A DNA stretch of 64,000 nt from Streptomyces sp. WMMB303 (GCF_029351045.1 NZ_JARKIN010000001.1:1884001-1948000); one strand, 5' to 3'. Counted from the first letter of the stretch, positions 1 to 9,719 are shown. The notes: generated by a model from the sequence alone, not told the origin. Program-made: numbers and translations.

Positions 1-456
1 CTCTGCCTCGGCCAGGCCGGCGGGCGCACCGACCTCACCGTCGAACGCGTCGCCGTGAACGTGGACGACGCGCGCATCCCCGACAACGCCGGCCGGCAGC
101 CCGTGGACGAACCCGTCATACCCGGCGGCCCCGCCGGATACTTCAGCACCCTGCCGATCAAGGCGTGCGTGGCCGCAGCGCGGGCCGCCGGGGTTCCGGC
201 GTCGGTCTCCCAGACCGCCGGAACCTTCGTCTGCAACCACGTCTTCTACGGCCTCGCGCACCTGCTCGCGACCGAACACCCGGACGTGCGGGGCGGTTTC
301 GTGCACCTGCCGTTCTCACCGCAGCAGGTGGCGGGCCGCCACCCGGCCCCGCCCTCGCTCTCCGTGGCCGACGCCGTGACCGGACTGGCCGCGCTGCTCC
401 AGGCGGCCGCCCGCACCACCACCGACCTGCGCGAACCGGGAGGGGCCACACATTGA
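1..456 (+). CDS. pcp: Pyrrolidone-carboxylate peptidase, C-terminal part (5' end outside window)
   Basis: This is a cytosolic family C15 cysteine peptidase that removes N-terminal pyroglutamate from peptides. The frame is open from base 1, so the start lies upstream. The visible part contains GQAGGR, VERVAVN and ARIPDNAG near its beginning, then QTAGTFVCN and GGFVHLPF. The Glu of VERVAVN, the Cys of FVCN and the His of FVHLPF fit the family's Glu-Cys-His triad. About 150 residues of a roughly 215-residue family are present. The TGA overlaps the TTG start of the next gene, so the two are probably cotranscribed. Confidence 0.9.
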   Translation, partial: LCLGQAGGRTDLTVERVAVNVDDARIPDNAGRQPVDEPVIPGGPAGYFSTLPIKACVAAARAAGVPASVSQTAGTFVCNHVFYGLAHLLATEHPDVRGGFVHLPFSPQQVAGRHPAPPSLSVADAVTGLAALLQAAARTTTDLREPGGATH

Positions 457-1553
457 GCACGGCACCGGATGCGGCGGACCCGGCACTGTCCGAGCACGCG
501 GCGGCGTTCGCCGAGGTGGCACTGGCCAACATCACCCGCGAGTACCCGAACGCGCCCGCGCACCTGCTCGCCGGGCCCGAGGAACTCCTCCCGCCCCGAC
601 TGCTCCATCCCGCCTTCTACGGCGCCTACGACTGGCACTCCTCGGTCCATATGCACTGGCTGCTGCTGCGGCTGCTGCGGACACCGTGGCGCGGCGGCGA
701 CCACGAGCGGCGCGCGGCCCTGGTGCGCGCACTGGACGCGCATCTGACCCCCGACGCGCTCGCGGTGGAGGCGGCCTATCTGCGCGCCCACCCGTCCTTC
801 GAGCGGCCCTACGGCTGGGCGTGGTTGCTGGCGCTCACGAGTGAGAGCGGCGTGGACGTTCCGGAGCGCCCGGCCGCAGGAGGAGCAACACCCCCGGACG
901 AGAGCGGTGCTCCGGCGGCGCGGCGGCGGTGGCGGGCAGCGCTGGCCCCCGCCGCGGAGACCGTCGCCGACCTGGTCCTGGGGTGGCTGCCGAAGGCGAC
1001 CCGGCCGGTACGGCACGGCACCCACACCAACAGCGCGTTCGCGCTGGGCCTCCTGCTCGACAGCGCCGCACGCGCCGGACAGCCGCAGCTTCTGGCGCCC
1101 GTCGAGGCGAAGATCCGCGCGTGGTATCTCCCCGACCACGGGGCCGCCACCCGATGGGAGCCCTCCGGACAGGACTTCCTCTCCCCGCTGCTCTGCGAGG
1201 CGGACGCGGTGCGACGCGTGCTGCCGCAGGACGAGTTCGCCGAGTGGCTGGGACGCTTCCTGCCCGAACTGGACCACGCCACCGGGCCGGAGTTCCTGCC
1301 CCCTCCGCACGTGCCGGACGCCGCCGACCCGCAACTCGGGCATCTGCTCGGGCTCTGCCTCAGCAGGGCCGCCGCACTGCGCGGCATCACCGCCGCCCTC
1401 CCGCACGGCGATCCGCGGACGGCGACACTCGGCGCCGCGGCCGAGGCCAACCTTGCCGCGGGTCTCCCGGCGGTCGTATCCGGCGACTTCACCACGGACC
1501 ACTGGCTCGCCACGTTCGCCGCGCCGGCCCTGGGCAGCGGGATCGCCGACTGA
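453..1553 (+). CDS. DUF2891 domain protein
   Basis: This 366-residue soluble protein matches what I recall of DUF2891, a family of unknown function. Recognisable parts are an [16 protein letters not shown] block near residues 65-80 and a [11 protein letters not shown] block in the middle. Clusters of His and Trp suggest an alpha/alpha-barrel-like enzyme, but no activity is known to me. The TTG start is chosen because it overlaps the pcp stop (TTGA) and follows a GGGAGGGG ribosome binding site. A longer upstream extension in this frame would lie inside pcp and is rejected. Confidence 0.8.
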   Translation: MSTAPDAADPALSEHAAAFAEVALANITREYPNAPAHLLAGPEELLPPRLLHPAFYGAYDWHSSVHMHWLLLRLLRTPWRGGDHERRAALVRALDAHLTPDALAVEAAYLRAHPSFERPYGWAWLLALTSESGVDVPERPAAGGATPPDESGAPAARRRWRAALAPAAETVADLVLGWLPKATRPVRHGTHTNSAFALGLLLDSAARAGQPQLLAPVEAKIRAWYLPDHGAATRWEPSGQDFLSPLLCEADAVRRVLPQDEFAEWLGRFLPELDHATGPEFLPPPHVPDAADPQLGHLLGLCLSRAAALRGITAALPHGDPRTATLGAAAEANLAAGLPAVVSGDFTTDHWLATFAAPALGSGIAD

Positions 1554-1799
1554 CGACCGGCGCACTCACGGCCGGTTCCCCCACGGCCGTGAGGCCCCGT
1601 GCCCCGGGTTCCCCGCGGTCGCCGTCACCGGTGCCCCCGCGCCGCGGCACCGTCCGCCCCGGCATCCCCGGTCACCCGGACCGCCCGGCCGGGCCGCGAG
1701 CCGCCACCGCACGCCCGCGGACCGGCCCTCCACCTGGCCGCACACCGGCGGAGCGGGCCGACCCGACAGCCGCGCGGGCCGCCCGGCTACAGTGGCCGA

Positions 1800-1980
1800 C
1801 AGCCAGACAACGCCTCCGCCCGGGGGAAGCCGGTGCGAATCCGGCGCTGACCCGCAACCGTGAGCGGTCCGCCACACCGTCGCGTACGTCGGACACAGAT
1901 CGCCTCCCGCGATCCGGCCGGTGTCCGCCACGCGGCACGGCCGACCGCGAGCCGGAGCGCCCGTGCGGAGGCGGGCTCCT
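1800..1980 (+). promoter_or_regulatory. Cobalamin riboswitch
   Basis: The leader holds the core GGGAAGCCGGTGCGAATCC followed by GCGCTGACCCGCAACCGT, the most conserved part of the B12 aptamer. Further down are an ACACAGATCG segment and an AGCCGGAGCGCCCG segment resembling the B12 box. It ends about 140 bases before the first gene of a five-gene operon encoding an ECF transporter. In known cases B12 binding reduces expression. The outer boundaries are estimates. Confidence 0.88.
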
Positions 1981-2122
1981 GTGGCCGCCCAGGCCACCGG
2001 CCCGTCGAGGTATACGGAGCCGAGCCCGGTGCACCGTGGTGCGGGCCGCGCAGTCGCGCGCCCGCCCGGCGGGGCGGCCGTGCCCGGCTGCGGTCCGCTC
2101 CCGTCATCGAAAGGCATCCGCA

Positions 2123-3445
2123 ATGTCACCGCGCCGCCGCCGCGCCACGGTCCTCGCCGCCGCCACCGTGCTGAGCGCGGCCGCCGCACCCGTGGCATCC
2201 GCCGCCGCACCGGCCACGTCCGTCGCGGCTTCCCCGGCCCGGGCCACGGCGTCCGAGCTGCCGGACGGGCTCTACGGAACGGCAGATCCCAAGTACAACG
2301 GAGTGTGGCGGCAGTCGATGGCGCTGCTCGCGCTGGACGGCGCGGAGGCCGTCCCCGCGCGGAAGGCCGTGGACTGGCTCACCGGCCAGCAGTGCGCCGA
2401 CGGCTCGTTCGCCGCGTACCGCGCCGAACCCGGCAAGAAGTGCGCTCCGGACGACACTCCGGCGGACGTCAACGCGACCGCGCTGGCCGTCCAGGCGCTC
2501 GCCGCCGTGGGCGGCCGGAGCGACGCGGTGCGCGAGGGGCTGGAGTGGCTGGTCTCCGTCCAGAACAAGGACGGCGGCTGGGGCTTCGCGCCACAGGCCG
2601 ACTCGGACGCCAATTCCACCTCGCTGGTCATCGGCGCGCTGCACGCCACGGGCCGGAACCCCGCCAAGACCACGGCCGAGGGCGGCGGCTCGCCGTACGA
2701 CGCGCTGCTGTCCTTCCAGCTCACCTGCGGCTCGAAGGGAATCGAGGACGCCCCGGGCGCACAGGGCGCGTTCACCTACAAGCCGGACAAGAAGGGCAGG
2801 CTCGCGCCGAACAACGACGCCACGGCGGCCGCCGTCCTGGCCGCGCTGGGCGAGGACGCGCTGCCCGAGCCGCCGGCCGAGAACGCCAAGAACACCCCGG
2901 TCACACCGCTGAAGTGCGCTTCGAGCGCGGACCAGGAGAGCGGAGAGGGCGTCCCGGGCGGCCGCAAGGCGGCCGCGGGCGCGGGTGCCGCCCACCTGGC
3001 GGCGACGCTGAAGAAGAACGGCGGTCACTTCACCTCGGTGGCGCCGGGCTCCTCGGACGAGCGGCCCGACTACGCGAACACCGCGGACGCCGTCGTCGCG
3101 CTGGCCGCGGGCGGGCACCGGGACGCGGCCGCCGCCTCGCTGTCCTGGCTGGCCGACAACCTCGACAAGTGGGACAAGGCGCGGAAGGACCCGGCCGCCA
3201 TCAGTTCCCTGATGCTGGCCTCCCGTGCCACGGGCGGCGATCCCACCCAGCTCGGCGGCACCGATCTCCTCTCCCGCCTCAACCGCACCGGCCCGAAGCC
3301 CGCCAAGATGCCCGAGGACGAAGCCGCCGAGCAGAAGGACTCCGGCGCCACCATCCCCATCTGGGCCTTCGTCCTGATCGGCCTCGCCGTCGGCGCCGGA
3401 TTCGGCATCCTGCTCAGCGGCCGCCGCAAGAGGCAGCAGTCGTGA
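2123..3445 (+). CDS. Secreted, membrane-anchored prenyltransferase/intrinsic-factor-like toroid protein
   Basis: The 440-residue product has an Arg-rich Sec signal peptide (residues 1-30) and a helical core with repeated QxxDGSF/GGWGF-type motifs (LTGQQCADGSF near 90, SVQNKDGGWGF near 150). It ends in a single membrane span (IPIWAFVLIGLAVGAGFGIL) and a basic RRKRQQS tail. The repeats are those of squalene-cyclase/prenyltransferase alpha/alpha toroids, the fold also used by the alpha domain of intrinsic factor. It is the first gene after a B12 riboswitch and before an ECF transporter. I therefore infer a surface corrinoid-binding protein; catalytic use is unlikely. Start: ATG after AAAGG. Confidence 0.72.
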   Translation: MSPRRRRATVLAAATVLSAAAAPVASAAAPATSVAASPARATASELPDGLYGTADPKYNGVWRQSMALLALDGAEAVPARKAVDWLTGQQCADGSFAAYRAEPGKKCAPDDTPADVNATALAVQALAAVGGRSDAVREGLEWLVSVQNKDGGWGFAPQADSDANSTSLVIGALHATGRNPAKTTAEGGGSPYDALLSFQLTCGSKGIEDAPGAQGAFTYKPDKKGRLAPNNDATAAAVLAALGEDALPEPPAENAKNTPVTPLKCASSADQESGEGVPGGRKAAAGAGAAHLAATLKKNGGHFTSVAPGSSDERPDYANTADAVVALAAGGHRDAAAASLSWLADNLDKWDKARKDPAAISSLMLASRATGGDPTQLGGTDLLSRLNRTGPKPAKMPEDEAAEQKDSGATIPIWAFVLIGLAVGAGFGILLSGRRKRQQS

Positions 3446-4392
3446 GGGCCCGGTTCCCCGCCGGGAGGGGCGGACTCGGCACGGTCGGCCTGGGCGGTCC
3501 GCGCCGTAGGTCCGGCGCTCGGCACGGGACCCGCACGCACCACGGGACGGCCACGGCCCGCGGAACGGCCACGGCCCGCGGAACGGCGGCGGACCTCCGG
3601 ACGGCCACGGGTGGGCCTGCGGCGGCGCGGAGCCGGGCACCGCGGTGGGGGGCGACCGCGGCGGCCGCGCTCGCCGGCCTCGCGGCGCTCGCGGGTCTCC
3701 TCCTGCTTCCGGCCCCGCAGGCGCACGCCTCGACCGTGCGGCAGCCCGCCGCCGAGTCGAGCGGCTACCGGTACTGGTCGTTCTGGCAGCGGCAGGAGGG
3801 CGGCTCCTGGTCGTACGCCACCGAGGGACCGGCCACCCGACGCCCCGAGGACGGAGACGTCCTGGGCTTCCGGTTCGCACTGAGCGAGGACTCCGACCAG
3901 GCCGACAAGCCGCGCGGAGCCGGGAGTTTCGCCGCCGCCTGCGAGGGGACGAAGGCCGCGAAGGACAGCAAGCGGGTGGCCGTGCGGATCGACTTCGGGA
4001 CCCGCGCCGACGCGCCCGGCGGCGAGTCCGGGGACCCGCCCGCCGCCCGTACCGGCTGCGCCCGGATACCGGAGAACGGCACCGCGGCGGACGCCCTCGC
4101 CAAGGTGGCGTCCCCGCTGCGCTACAACTCCGACGCCCTGCTGTGCGCCATCGACGGCTACCCCGCGACGGGATGCGGTGAACAGGCGAAAGGCAGCGGC
4201 GGCAGCGGCAGGAGCGAGGACGGTGACGGCGGCGGCACGGCGGACACCGGGGGCCGGAGCGGCGCGGACGGCGAGGACGACGGCGGCCGGGGGGAGGGCG
4301 CGTCGACCGCGGCGGGCGTCGCAGCCGGGGCGGCGGCCGTGGCGATCCTCGGCGCCGCGGCACTGTGGCAGGCCCGCCGCCGGAAGCGCTAG
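3442..4392 (+). CDS. SCO2322-family secreted, membrane-anchored protein
   Basis: This 316-residue protein starts at a GTG overlapping the previous stop (GTGA). It has a long low-complexity N-terminus with tandem GTATAR repeats, a hydrophobic signal/anchor around residues 70-95, an extracytoplasmic domain opening with YRYWSFWQ and containing GFRFALSED and LLCAIDGYPATGCGEQ, then an acidic Gly-rich linker and a C-terminal membrane span with an RRRKR tail. The domain matches the actinobacterial SCO2322 family of unknown function. Its place between the toroid protein and the ECF transporter suggests a role in capturing or handing over the transported corrinoid or cobalt (inference). Confidence 0.72.
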   Translation: MRARFPAGRGGLGTVGLGGPRRRSGARHGTRTHHGTATARGTATARGTAADLRTATGGPAAARSRAPRWGATAAAALAGLAALAGLLLLPAPQAHASTVRQPAAESSGYRYWSFWQRQEGGSWSYATEGPATRRPEDGDVLGFRFALSEDSDQADKPRGAGSFAAACEGTKAAKDSKRVAVRIDFGTRADAPGGESGDPPAARTGCARIPENGTAADALAKVASPLRYNSDALLCAIDGYPATGCGEQAKGSGGSGRSEDGDGGGTADTGGRSGADGEDDGGRGEGASTAAGVAAGAAAVAILGAAALWQARRRKR

Positions 4393-4395
4393 CCG

Positions 4396-5874
4396 ATGCC
4401 CCGCTCCACATCCAGAGCAGCGCTCTCCCGGGCGGCGCCGTCCTCCCGGCGGACGGCGGGCTCCGGAGCGCGCTCCGGAGTGACGAAGCCCCGGGCAGAG
4501 CGCGGGGCGAGCACCGGAGCGGTCATCCGCCCTCCTCTGCGAGCGCCGCTCTCCACCCGTAGCACCGCCCTGCACCCGGGGGCGTGGTGGCTCTGGGCCC
4601 TGGGCCTGGCCACCGCCGCCTCCCGCACCAGCAACCCCCTTCTCCTCGGACTGCTGATGGCGGTGGCGGGCTACGTCGTCGCGGCCCGCCGCTCCGACGC
4701 GCCCTGGGCCCGCTCCTACACCGCGTTCCTGAAGCTGGGCCTGCTGGTCCTCGCCATCCGCCTCGTCTTCGCCTTCCTCCTCGGCTCGCCCATCCCCGGC
4801 AGCCATGTACTCGTCGCACTCCCGGAGGTGCCGCTGCCCGACTGGGCCCGCGGGGTGCGGATCGGCGGACGGGTCACGGCGGAGGGCATGGTCTTCGCGC
4901 TGTACGACGGGCTCAAGCTGGCGACGCTCCTGGTCTGCGTCGGCGCCGCGAACGCGCTCGCCAACCCGGCGCGGCTGCTGAAATCCCTGCCCGGCGCCCT
5001 CTACGAGGCGGGAGTCGCGGTGGTGGTGGCGATGACCTTCGCCCCGCACCTGGTGGCCGACGTACGGCGGCTGCGCGCGGCACGGCGGCTGCGGGGGCGG
5101 GACGACCGCGGGCTGCGGGCGGTGGCGCAGGTCGCGCTGCCGGTCCTGGAGGGCGCATTGGAGCGCTCGGTCGCGCTCGCGGCGGCGATGGACGCCCGGG
5201 GCTACGGCCGGACGGCACGCGTTCCGGCCGCCGTGCGCCGCACCACCACGGCGCTGACGCTCGGCGGGCTGCTCGGCGTGTGCGCGGGTACCTACGGTCT
5301 GCTGGCGGCCGCGGGCGCCGGGTTCGGGCTGCCGCTCCTGCTGGCCGGCGTGGTCCTGGCGCTGGCCGGGCTGCGGCTCGGCGGCAGGCGGGCCGCCCGC
5401 ACCCGGTACCGCCCCGACCGCTGGGGAGTCCGGGCGTGGCTGGTCTCGGCGTCCGGCGCCGCCGTGGCCGCGCTGCTGACCGCGGCGGCCGGTGCGCTGC
5501 CCGACCCGATGAACCCGCCGGCCGTCCCGCTGGCCGCACCCCCGTTTCCGCTCTGGCCCGCCGCCGCCGTCCTGCTCGGCCTGCTGCCGGGCTTCCTCGC
5601 ACCCGCCCCGGCCCTCCCCGGGAACCGGGGGAACCCGCCCGGTGACCACCCCGGGGGTGGCCGCGACCAAGGCAAGGACCGCACCGGCACCGGCAGCGGC
5701 AGCGGCAGCGGCAGCACCGGCGACAGCAGCGACGCCCGTACGGACCGCACAGACAGCGGCAGCAGGCGCGACCCGCATCCACGGGAGGCGGGAGCGTACC
5801 CGCGGACGACGCCAGGGGCCCGGATCCCGCGGGCGCTGCGGGACCGGCAGCACGACGAGGAGAACACTCGGTGA
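4396..5874 (+). CDS. ECF transporter T component (CbiQ-like)
   Basis: This is the 492-residue integral membrane coupling protein of an energy-coupling-factor transporter. After a basic N-terminal stretch of about 60 residues there are several membrane spans. The coupling motifs follow: ANPARLLKSLP near residue 195 and AAMDARGYGR near 265. The Ala-Arg-Gly signature is what contacts the ATPases. The tail after residue 400 is Gly/Ser/Arg-rich and dispensable-looking. The gene sits 3 bases after the previous stop and overlaps the ATPase gene by GTGA. The riboswitch upstream points to cobalamin or cobalt as substrate. Confidence 0.88.
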   Translation: MPRSTSRAALSRAAPSSRRTAGSGARSGVTKPRAERGASTGAVIRPPLRAPLSTRSTALHPGAWWLWALGLATAASRTSNPLLLGLLMAVAGYVVAARRSDAPWARSYTAFLKLGLLVLAIRLVFAFLLGSPIPGSHVLVALPEVPLPDWARGVRIGGRVTAEGMVFALYDGLKLATLLVCVGAANALANPARLLKSLPGALYEAGVAVVVAMTFAPHLVADVRRLRAARRLRGRDDRGLRAVAQVALPVLEGALERSVALAAAMDARGYGRTARVPAAVRRTTTALTLGGLLGVCAGTYGLLAAAGAGFGLPLLLAGVVLALAGLRLGGRRAARTRYRPDRWGVRAWLVSASGAAVAALLTAAAGALPDPMNPPAVPLAAPPFPLWPAAAVLLGLLPGFLAPAPALPGNRGNPPGDHPGGGRDQGKDRTGTGSGSGSGSTGDSSDARTDRTDSGSRRDPHPREAGAYPRTTPGARIPRALRDRQHDEENTR

Positions 5875-7613
5875 TCACCTTCGAGCAGGTCAGCGTCGTC
5901 CACGACGGTGCGGAGGGCCCCGCCTTCCCGGTGGTGGACGCCCACATACCCGAGGGCGAGCTGTGTCTGCTCGTCGGCCCCAGCGGAGCGGGCAAGTCCA
6001 CCCTGCTGGGCACCGTCGCGGGCCTGGTCCCGCACTTCACCGGCGGCACCCTGCGGGGCCGGGTGACCGTGGCGGGCCGCGACACCCGGAGCCACAAGCC
6101 GCGCGAACTCGCGGACGTCGTGGGCACGGTCGGCCAGGACCCGCCGGCCCACTTCGTCACCGACACGGTCGAGGACGAACTGGCCTACGGCATGGAGTCC
6201 CTGGGGCTGCCGCCGGGGACCATGCGCCGCCGCGTGGAGGAGACCCTCGACCTGCTCGGCCTCAACGAGCTGCGGGACCGCCCGATCGCCTCCCTCTCCG
6301 GTGGCCAGCAACAGCGCGTGGCCATCGGCTCGGTCCTCACCCCGCATCCCCGGGTGCTCGTCCTCGACGAACCCACCTCGGCGCTGGACCCGCCCGCCGC
6401 CGAGGAGGTCCTGGCCGTGCTGCAACGACTCGTCCACGACCTGGGCACCACCGTGCTGATGGCCGAGCACCGGCTGGAGCGCGTGGTGCAGTACGCGGAC
6501 CGGGTGCTGCTGCTGGCGCCGGACGGCGAACGGGGCGGGGCCGCGGAACCGGCAGGCGCGGACGCCCCAGGCTCCGGAACCTCCATTCCCGGCACCTCCG
6601 GCACCGCCGACTCCGCTCCGGCACCGCCGGGCAGCGGCGCGGACCCGCGGGGTACGGCCCGCATCGGCGATCCGGCCACCCTGCTGGCGGTGTCCCCGGT
6701 GCGGCCCCCGGTGGTGGAGCTGGGCGAACTCGCGGGCTGGGACCCGCTTCCGCTGTCGGTACGGGACGCCCGCCGCCGCGCGGACGCGCTGCGCCGGCGC
6801 CTGGCGGACCGGCCCGCGCCCGCTGCCGCGCCCGCGGTGGCGGACTCCCCGGTGACCGAGGTGCGGCCGGTCGCCGAGGTCTCCCGGCTCGGCCTGGTCC
6901 GCGACCGCGTCACCGCGCTGCACGAGGTCTCCCTCACGCTGCACGCCGGGTGCACCACGGCACTGATGGGACGCAACGGCGCGGGCAAGTCGACCCTGTT
7001 GAACACACTGGTGGGAATGCACCGGCCCACCTCCGGCCAGGTCTCCGTCGGCGGCCGGAGCCCGCACCGTACGCGGCCGGCCGAACTGCTGCGGCACGTC
7101 GGCCTCGTCCCGCAGGAGCCGCGCGATCTGCTCTACGCGGAGACCGTCGCCCGCGAGTGCCGTACCGCCGACGCCGACGCGGACGCCGCGCCCGGCACCT
7201 GCCGGGCGCTGGTCTCCCGGCTGCTGCCCGGGGTACCGGACAGCACCCACCCCCGTGATCTGTCCGAGGGGCAGCGGCTGGCCCTGGCGCTGTCGATCGT
7301 GCTGACGGCCCGGCCGCCGCTGCTGCTGCTGGACGAACCGACCCGGGGGCTGGACTACGCGGCCAAGTCCCGGCTGGTGGTGCTGCTGCGCGAGCTGGCG
7401 GCGCAGGGCCATGCGATCGTGCTCGCCACCCACGACGTCGAGCTGGTGGCGGAGCTGGCGCACCGCGTCGTCATTCTCGCGCAGGGCGAGACCGTGGCGG
7501 ACGGGCCCACCGAGGAGGTCATCACCTCCTCACCGGCCTACGCCCCGCAGGTCTCCAAGATCCTCGCCCCACAGCCCTGGCTGACGGTCGGCCAGGTACG
7601 GGAGGCGCTGTGA
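5871..7613 (+). CDS. ECF transporter ATPase, two fused ABC domains
   Basis: This 580-residue cytosolic ATPase carries two nucleotide-binding domains. The first has Walker A GPSGAGKST (residues 37-45), signature LSGGQQQRV and Walker B VLVLDEPTSALD. The second has Walker A GRNGAGKST (about 367), a variant signature LSEGQRLAL and Walker B LLLLDEPTRGLD. A Pro/Gly/Ser-rich linker of about 100 residues joins them. Fusing EcfA and EcfA' makes a 1:1 heterodimer on one chain. It starts at GTG overlapping the T component and ends overlapping the S component by GTGA. Confidence 0.92.
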   Translation: MITFEQVSVVHDGAEGPAFPVVDAHIPEGELCLLVGPSGAGKSTLLGTVAGLVPHFTGGTLRGRVTVAGRDTRSHKPRELADVVGTVGQDPPAHFVTDTVEDELAYGMESLGLPPGTMRRRVEETLDLLGLNELRDRPIASLSGGQQQRVAIGSVLTPHPRVLVLDEPTSALDPPAAEEVLAVLQRLVHDLGTTVLMAEHRLERVVQYADRVLLLAPDGERGGAAEPAGADAPGSGTSIPGTSGTADSAPAPPGSGADPRGTARIGDPATLLAVSPVRPPVVELGELAGWDPLPLSVRDARRRADALRRRLADRPAPAAAPAVADSPVTEVRPVAEVSRLGLVRDRVTALHEVSLTLHAGCTTALMGRNGAGKSTLLNTLVGMHRPTSGQVSVGGRSPHRTRPAELLRHVGLVPQEPRDLLYAETVARECRTADADADAAPGTCRALVSRLLPGVPDSTHPRDLSEGQRLALALSIVLTARPPLLLLDEPTRGLDYAAKSRLVVLLRELAAQGHAIVLATHDVELVAELAHRVVILAQGETVADGPTEEVITSSPAYAPQVSKILAPQPWLTVGQVREAL

Positions 7614-8581
7614 GCGGCCGTACCCCGGCGCCGGGCACCGGCCGTGCCCGGCGCGAGGACCGGGCCGGGCGCGAGGACCGGGCCGGACGCCCCGGCCGGG
7701 CCGTGCGCGCGGTGCGACTGGGCCCGCGGTCGGTGACCGCACTCGTGCTCACCAGCGCCACCGGTGTGGCGGCCTTTACCTGGCCCCTGCTGGCCGACCG
7801 GGCGTCCGGGCTGGCGCACTCACGGGACGCCCCCTGGCTGTTCGCGGCGCTGCTCCCGCTGCTGCTGGCGGTCGCCGTGGCGACCGTCTCCGAGACCGGG
7901 CTGGACGCCAAGGCCGTGGCGATGCTGGGCGTGCTGGCGGCGGCCGGTGCCGCGCTGCGGCCGCTGGGGGCGGGCACGGCGGGCCTGGAGCCGATGTTCT
8001 TCCTGATGGTGCTCTCCGGCCGGGTGCTGGGGCCGGGCTTCGGGTTCGTGCTGGGTGCCGTCTCGATGTTCGCCGGGGCGCTGCTGACGGGCGGGGTGGG
8101 CCCCTGGATGCCCTTCCAGATGCTCACGATGGGCTGGGTCTCCATGGGCGCCGGGCTGCTGCCCGGCCCGGCGACGCTGCGGGGCGGCCGGGAGCGGGTT
8201 CTGCTCGCGGGCTACGGAGCAGTGTCGGCACTGCTCTACGGGTTGATCATGAACCTGCAGGGCTGGCCCTACATCGCGGGCCTCGGCTCGGGCATCTCGT
8301 TCGTGCCCGGTGACCCCCTGCCGGAGAACCTTGCCCGGTACGGGGCCTACGTGCTGGCCACCTCGCTCGGCTGGGACGTGCCCCGGGCGCTGCTGACCGT
8401 GATGCTCACCCTGACCCTGGGCGGCACCGTGCTGCGGGCGCTGCGCCGGGCCACCCGGCGTGCCGCCTTCGACGCGGCACCGGTGTTCGCGGAGCCGGGT
8501 CCGGAGCCGGACCCGGGCGAGCGGAGGGGCGGCGCGGCCTCCGCGCCGCCGCCGGGTTCCGGGGGATCATCGGCGGAGTGA
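7610..8581 (+). CDS. ECF transporter S component, probable cobalamin-specific subunit
   Basis: The 323-residue membrane protein has an Arg-rich cytoplasmic N-terminus of about 45 residues, six or so membrane spans, and a Gly/Pro-rich tail. Segments such as FFLMVLSGRVLGPGFGFVLG and PWMPFQMLTMGW resemble the CbrT-type B12-binding S components. It is the last gene of the riboswitch-controlled operon, overlaps the ATPase stop and is followed by a terminator. Substrate assignment rests on the riboswitch and the toroid protein, so cobalt or another corrinoid remains possible. Confidence 0.8.
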   Translation: MSGRTPAPGTGRARREDRAGREDRAGRPGRAVRAVRLGPRSVTALVLTSATGVAAFTWPLLADRASGLAHSRDAPWLFAALLPLLLAVAVATVSETGLDAKAVAMLGVLAAAGAALRPLGAGTAGLEPMFFLMVLSGRVLGPGFGFVLGAVSMFAGALLTGGVGPWMPFQMLTMGWVSMGAGLLPGPATLRGGRERVLLAGYGAVSALLYGLIMNLQGWPYIAGLGSGISFVPGDPLPENLARYGAYVLATSLGWDVPRALLTVMLTLTLGGTVLRALRRATRRAAFDAAPVFAEPGPEPDPGERRGGAASAPPPGSGGSSAE

Positions 8582-8584
8582 GGT

Positions 8585-8623
8585 CCCGTGTTCCCGCCCG
8601 ACCCCGACGGGCAGGAACACGGG
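8585..8623 (+). terminator. Terminator of the ECF operon
   Basis: A hairpin with 16-base arms (CCCGTGTTCCCGCCCG and CGGGCAGGAACACGGG, one mismatch) and a 7-base loop begins 3 bases after the S-component stop. No T-run follows, as usual in Streptomyces. The rest of 8624-8980 shows no gene I would support. Confidence 0.75.
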
Positions 8624-8980
8624 TCTCAGGGCGAGCCCGCGGTCTGCGGAGGCTCGCGGCTCTGCTCCCGGCGTCCGGCCCGCGACCGCGGTCCGGGACG
8701 TCCGGTGCGGTCGGCGAGGGAGCGCCGGAACCGGTTTCCGTGCCGGGAGGGGTGCGCGCGGGCGCGGCCCGCGCGCAGGGCGGCCCCGCAGCGCGCCGCT
8801 TCCCGGCCGGCGCCTTGGCGGCGGGCTGCGCAGGGCACTCGGCCCGGTCGGCGGCACCGTGGTGTCCGTGCCGACGACGACCGGGACCGCATCCGGTCCG
8901 GTCCCCGCCGGCTCACCCGAGCGCGCCGCGTACCGCGGCGGGTGCTCGACCACGCTCGGGTCCCCCGTTTCTCCCCGTTG

Positions 8981-9042
8981 CCGGTCGGAGAACGCTCGTT
9001 CTCCGACCGGGCAAGACAGTATCGTAGAGAACGGCGGTTCTC
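8981..9042 (+). promoter_or_regulatory. Two palindromes in the tetR promoter
   Basis: The first (8981-9010) is a perfect inverted repeat, CCGGTCGGAGAACG with its complement after 2 bases. The second (9027-9042) is GAGAAC-GGCG-GTTCTC. Both share the GAGAACG/CGTTCTC half. They end 24 bases before the TetR start, so they are the likely autoregulatory operators. Confidence 0.65.
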
Positions 9043-9065
9043 AAGACGTGGGGAGAACGGGGAGT

Positions 9066-9659
9066 ATGGACAGCGACGCCACGACCGAGGCGCGCATCCT
9101 CAGCGCGGCGGATGCGCTCTTCTACGCGCACGGCGTGCAGACCGTGGGCATGGACCGCGTCCGGGACGCCAGCGGTGTCTCGCTGAAGAAGATCTACAAG
9201 TGCTTCCCGTCCAAGGGCGCCCTGGTGGAGGCGTATCTGCGCCGCCGGGACAGGTGGGCCAGGAACGCGCTGGAGGAGCGGGTCTCCCGGCACACCGACC
9301 CGGAGGAGCGGGTACTGGCGGTCTTCGACTGGCTCTACGACTGGGTGGACGGGCCGGACTTCCACGGCTGCGCGTTCATCAACGCCTTCGGCGAACTGGG
9401 CGCCGACTCCCAAGGCGTGGTCGACGCGGTGCGCGAGCACAAGGGCGCCGTCCGCGGCTACCTGCGGGGCCTGGCGCACGAGACCGGAGCGGCGGAACCG
9501 GAGTGGCTCGCCTCGCAGTTGGCCGTGCTGCTGGACGGCGCGATGAGCAACGCCTCCATCACCGACTCCCCGGCCCCGGCACAGCACGCGCGCTCCGCCG
9601 CGGAGACCCTGCTGCGGATGGCGGCCACCCCGGCACCCGCGGCGGACCCGGCCCGGTAG
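9066..9659 (+). CDS. TetR/AcrR family transcriptional regulator
   Basis: This 197-residue dimeric repressor has an N-terminal TetR helix-turn-helix at residues 8-50 (ILSAADALFYAHGVQTVGM, then VSLKKIYKCFPSKGALVEAYL). A helical ligand-binding domain follows, with WVDGPDFHGCAFINAFGELG and AMSNASITDSPAPA, features common in regulators of small oxidoreductase or efflux genes. The ATG is preceded by GGGGAG. Two palindromes in the promoter suggest autoregulation. No obvious target operon lies beside it, because the upstream ECF operon has its own riboswitch and the downstream AraC gene faces the other way. Confidence 0.9.
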   Translation: MDSDATTEARILSAADALFYAHGVQTVGMDRVRDASGVSLKKIYKCFPSKGALVEAYLRRRDRWARNALEERVSRHTDPEERVLAVFDWLYDWVDGPDFHGCAFINAFGELGADSQGVVDAVREHKGAVRGYLRGLAHETGAAEPEWLASQLAVLLDGAMSNASITDSPAPAQHARSAAETLLRMAATPAPAADPAR

Positions 9660-9719
9660 CCGGCCGCGCAGCGGTTTCCCCGCGGCCTCCGGAGCGGCCG
9701 CGAGAAGCTGCGGGCCCGG

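Noticed and set aside
1566..2210. Minus-strand 214-residue ORF over the B12 leader
   Set aside because: The region carries the conserved cobalamin aptamer; the ORF is a GC shadow.
3070..5853. Very long antisense ORF (927 residues) across the ECF operon
   Set aside because: It is antisense to well-supported genes with clear motifs, is Gly/Arg/Pro-rich without any domain, and is the normal product of high third-position GC.
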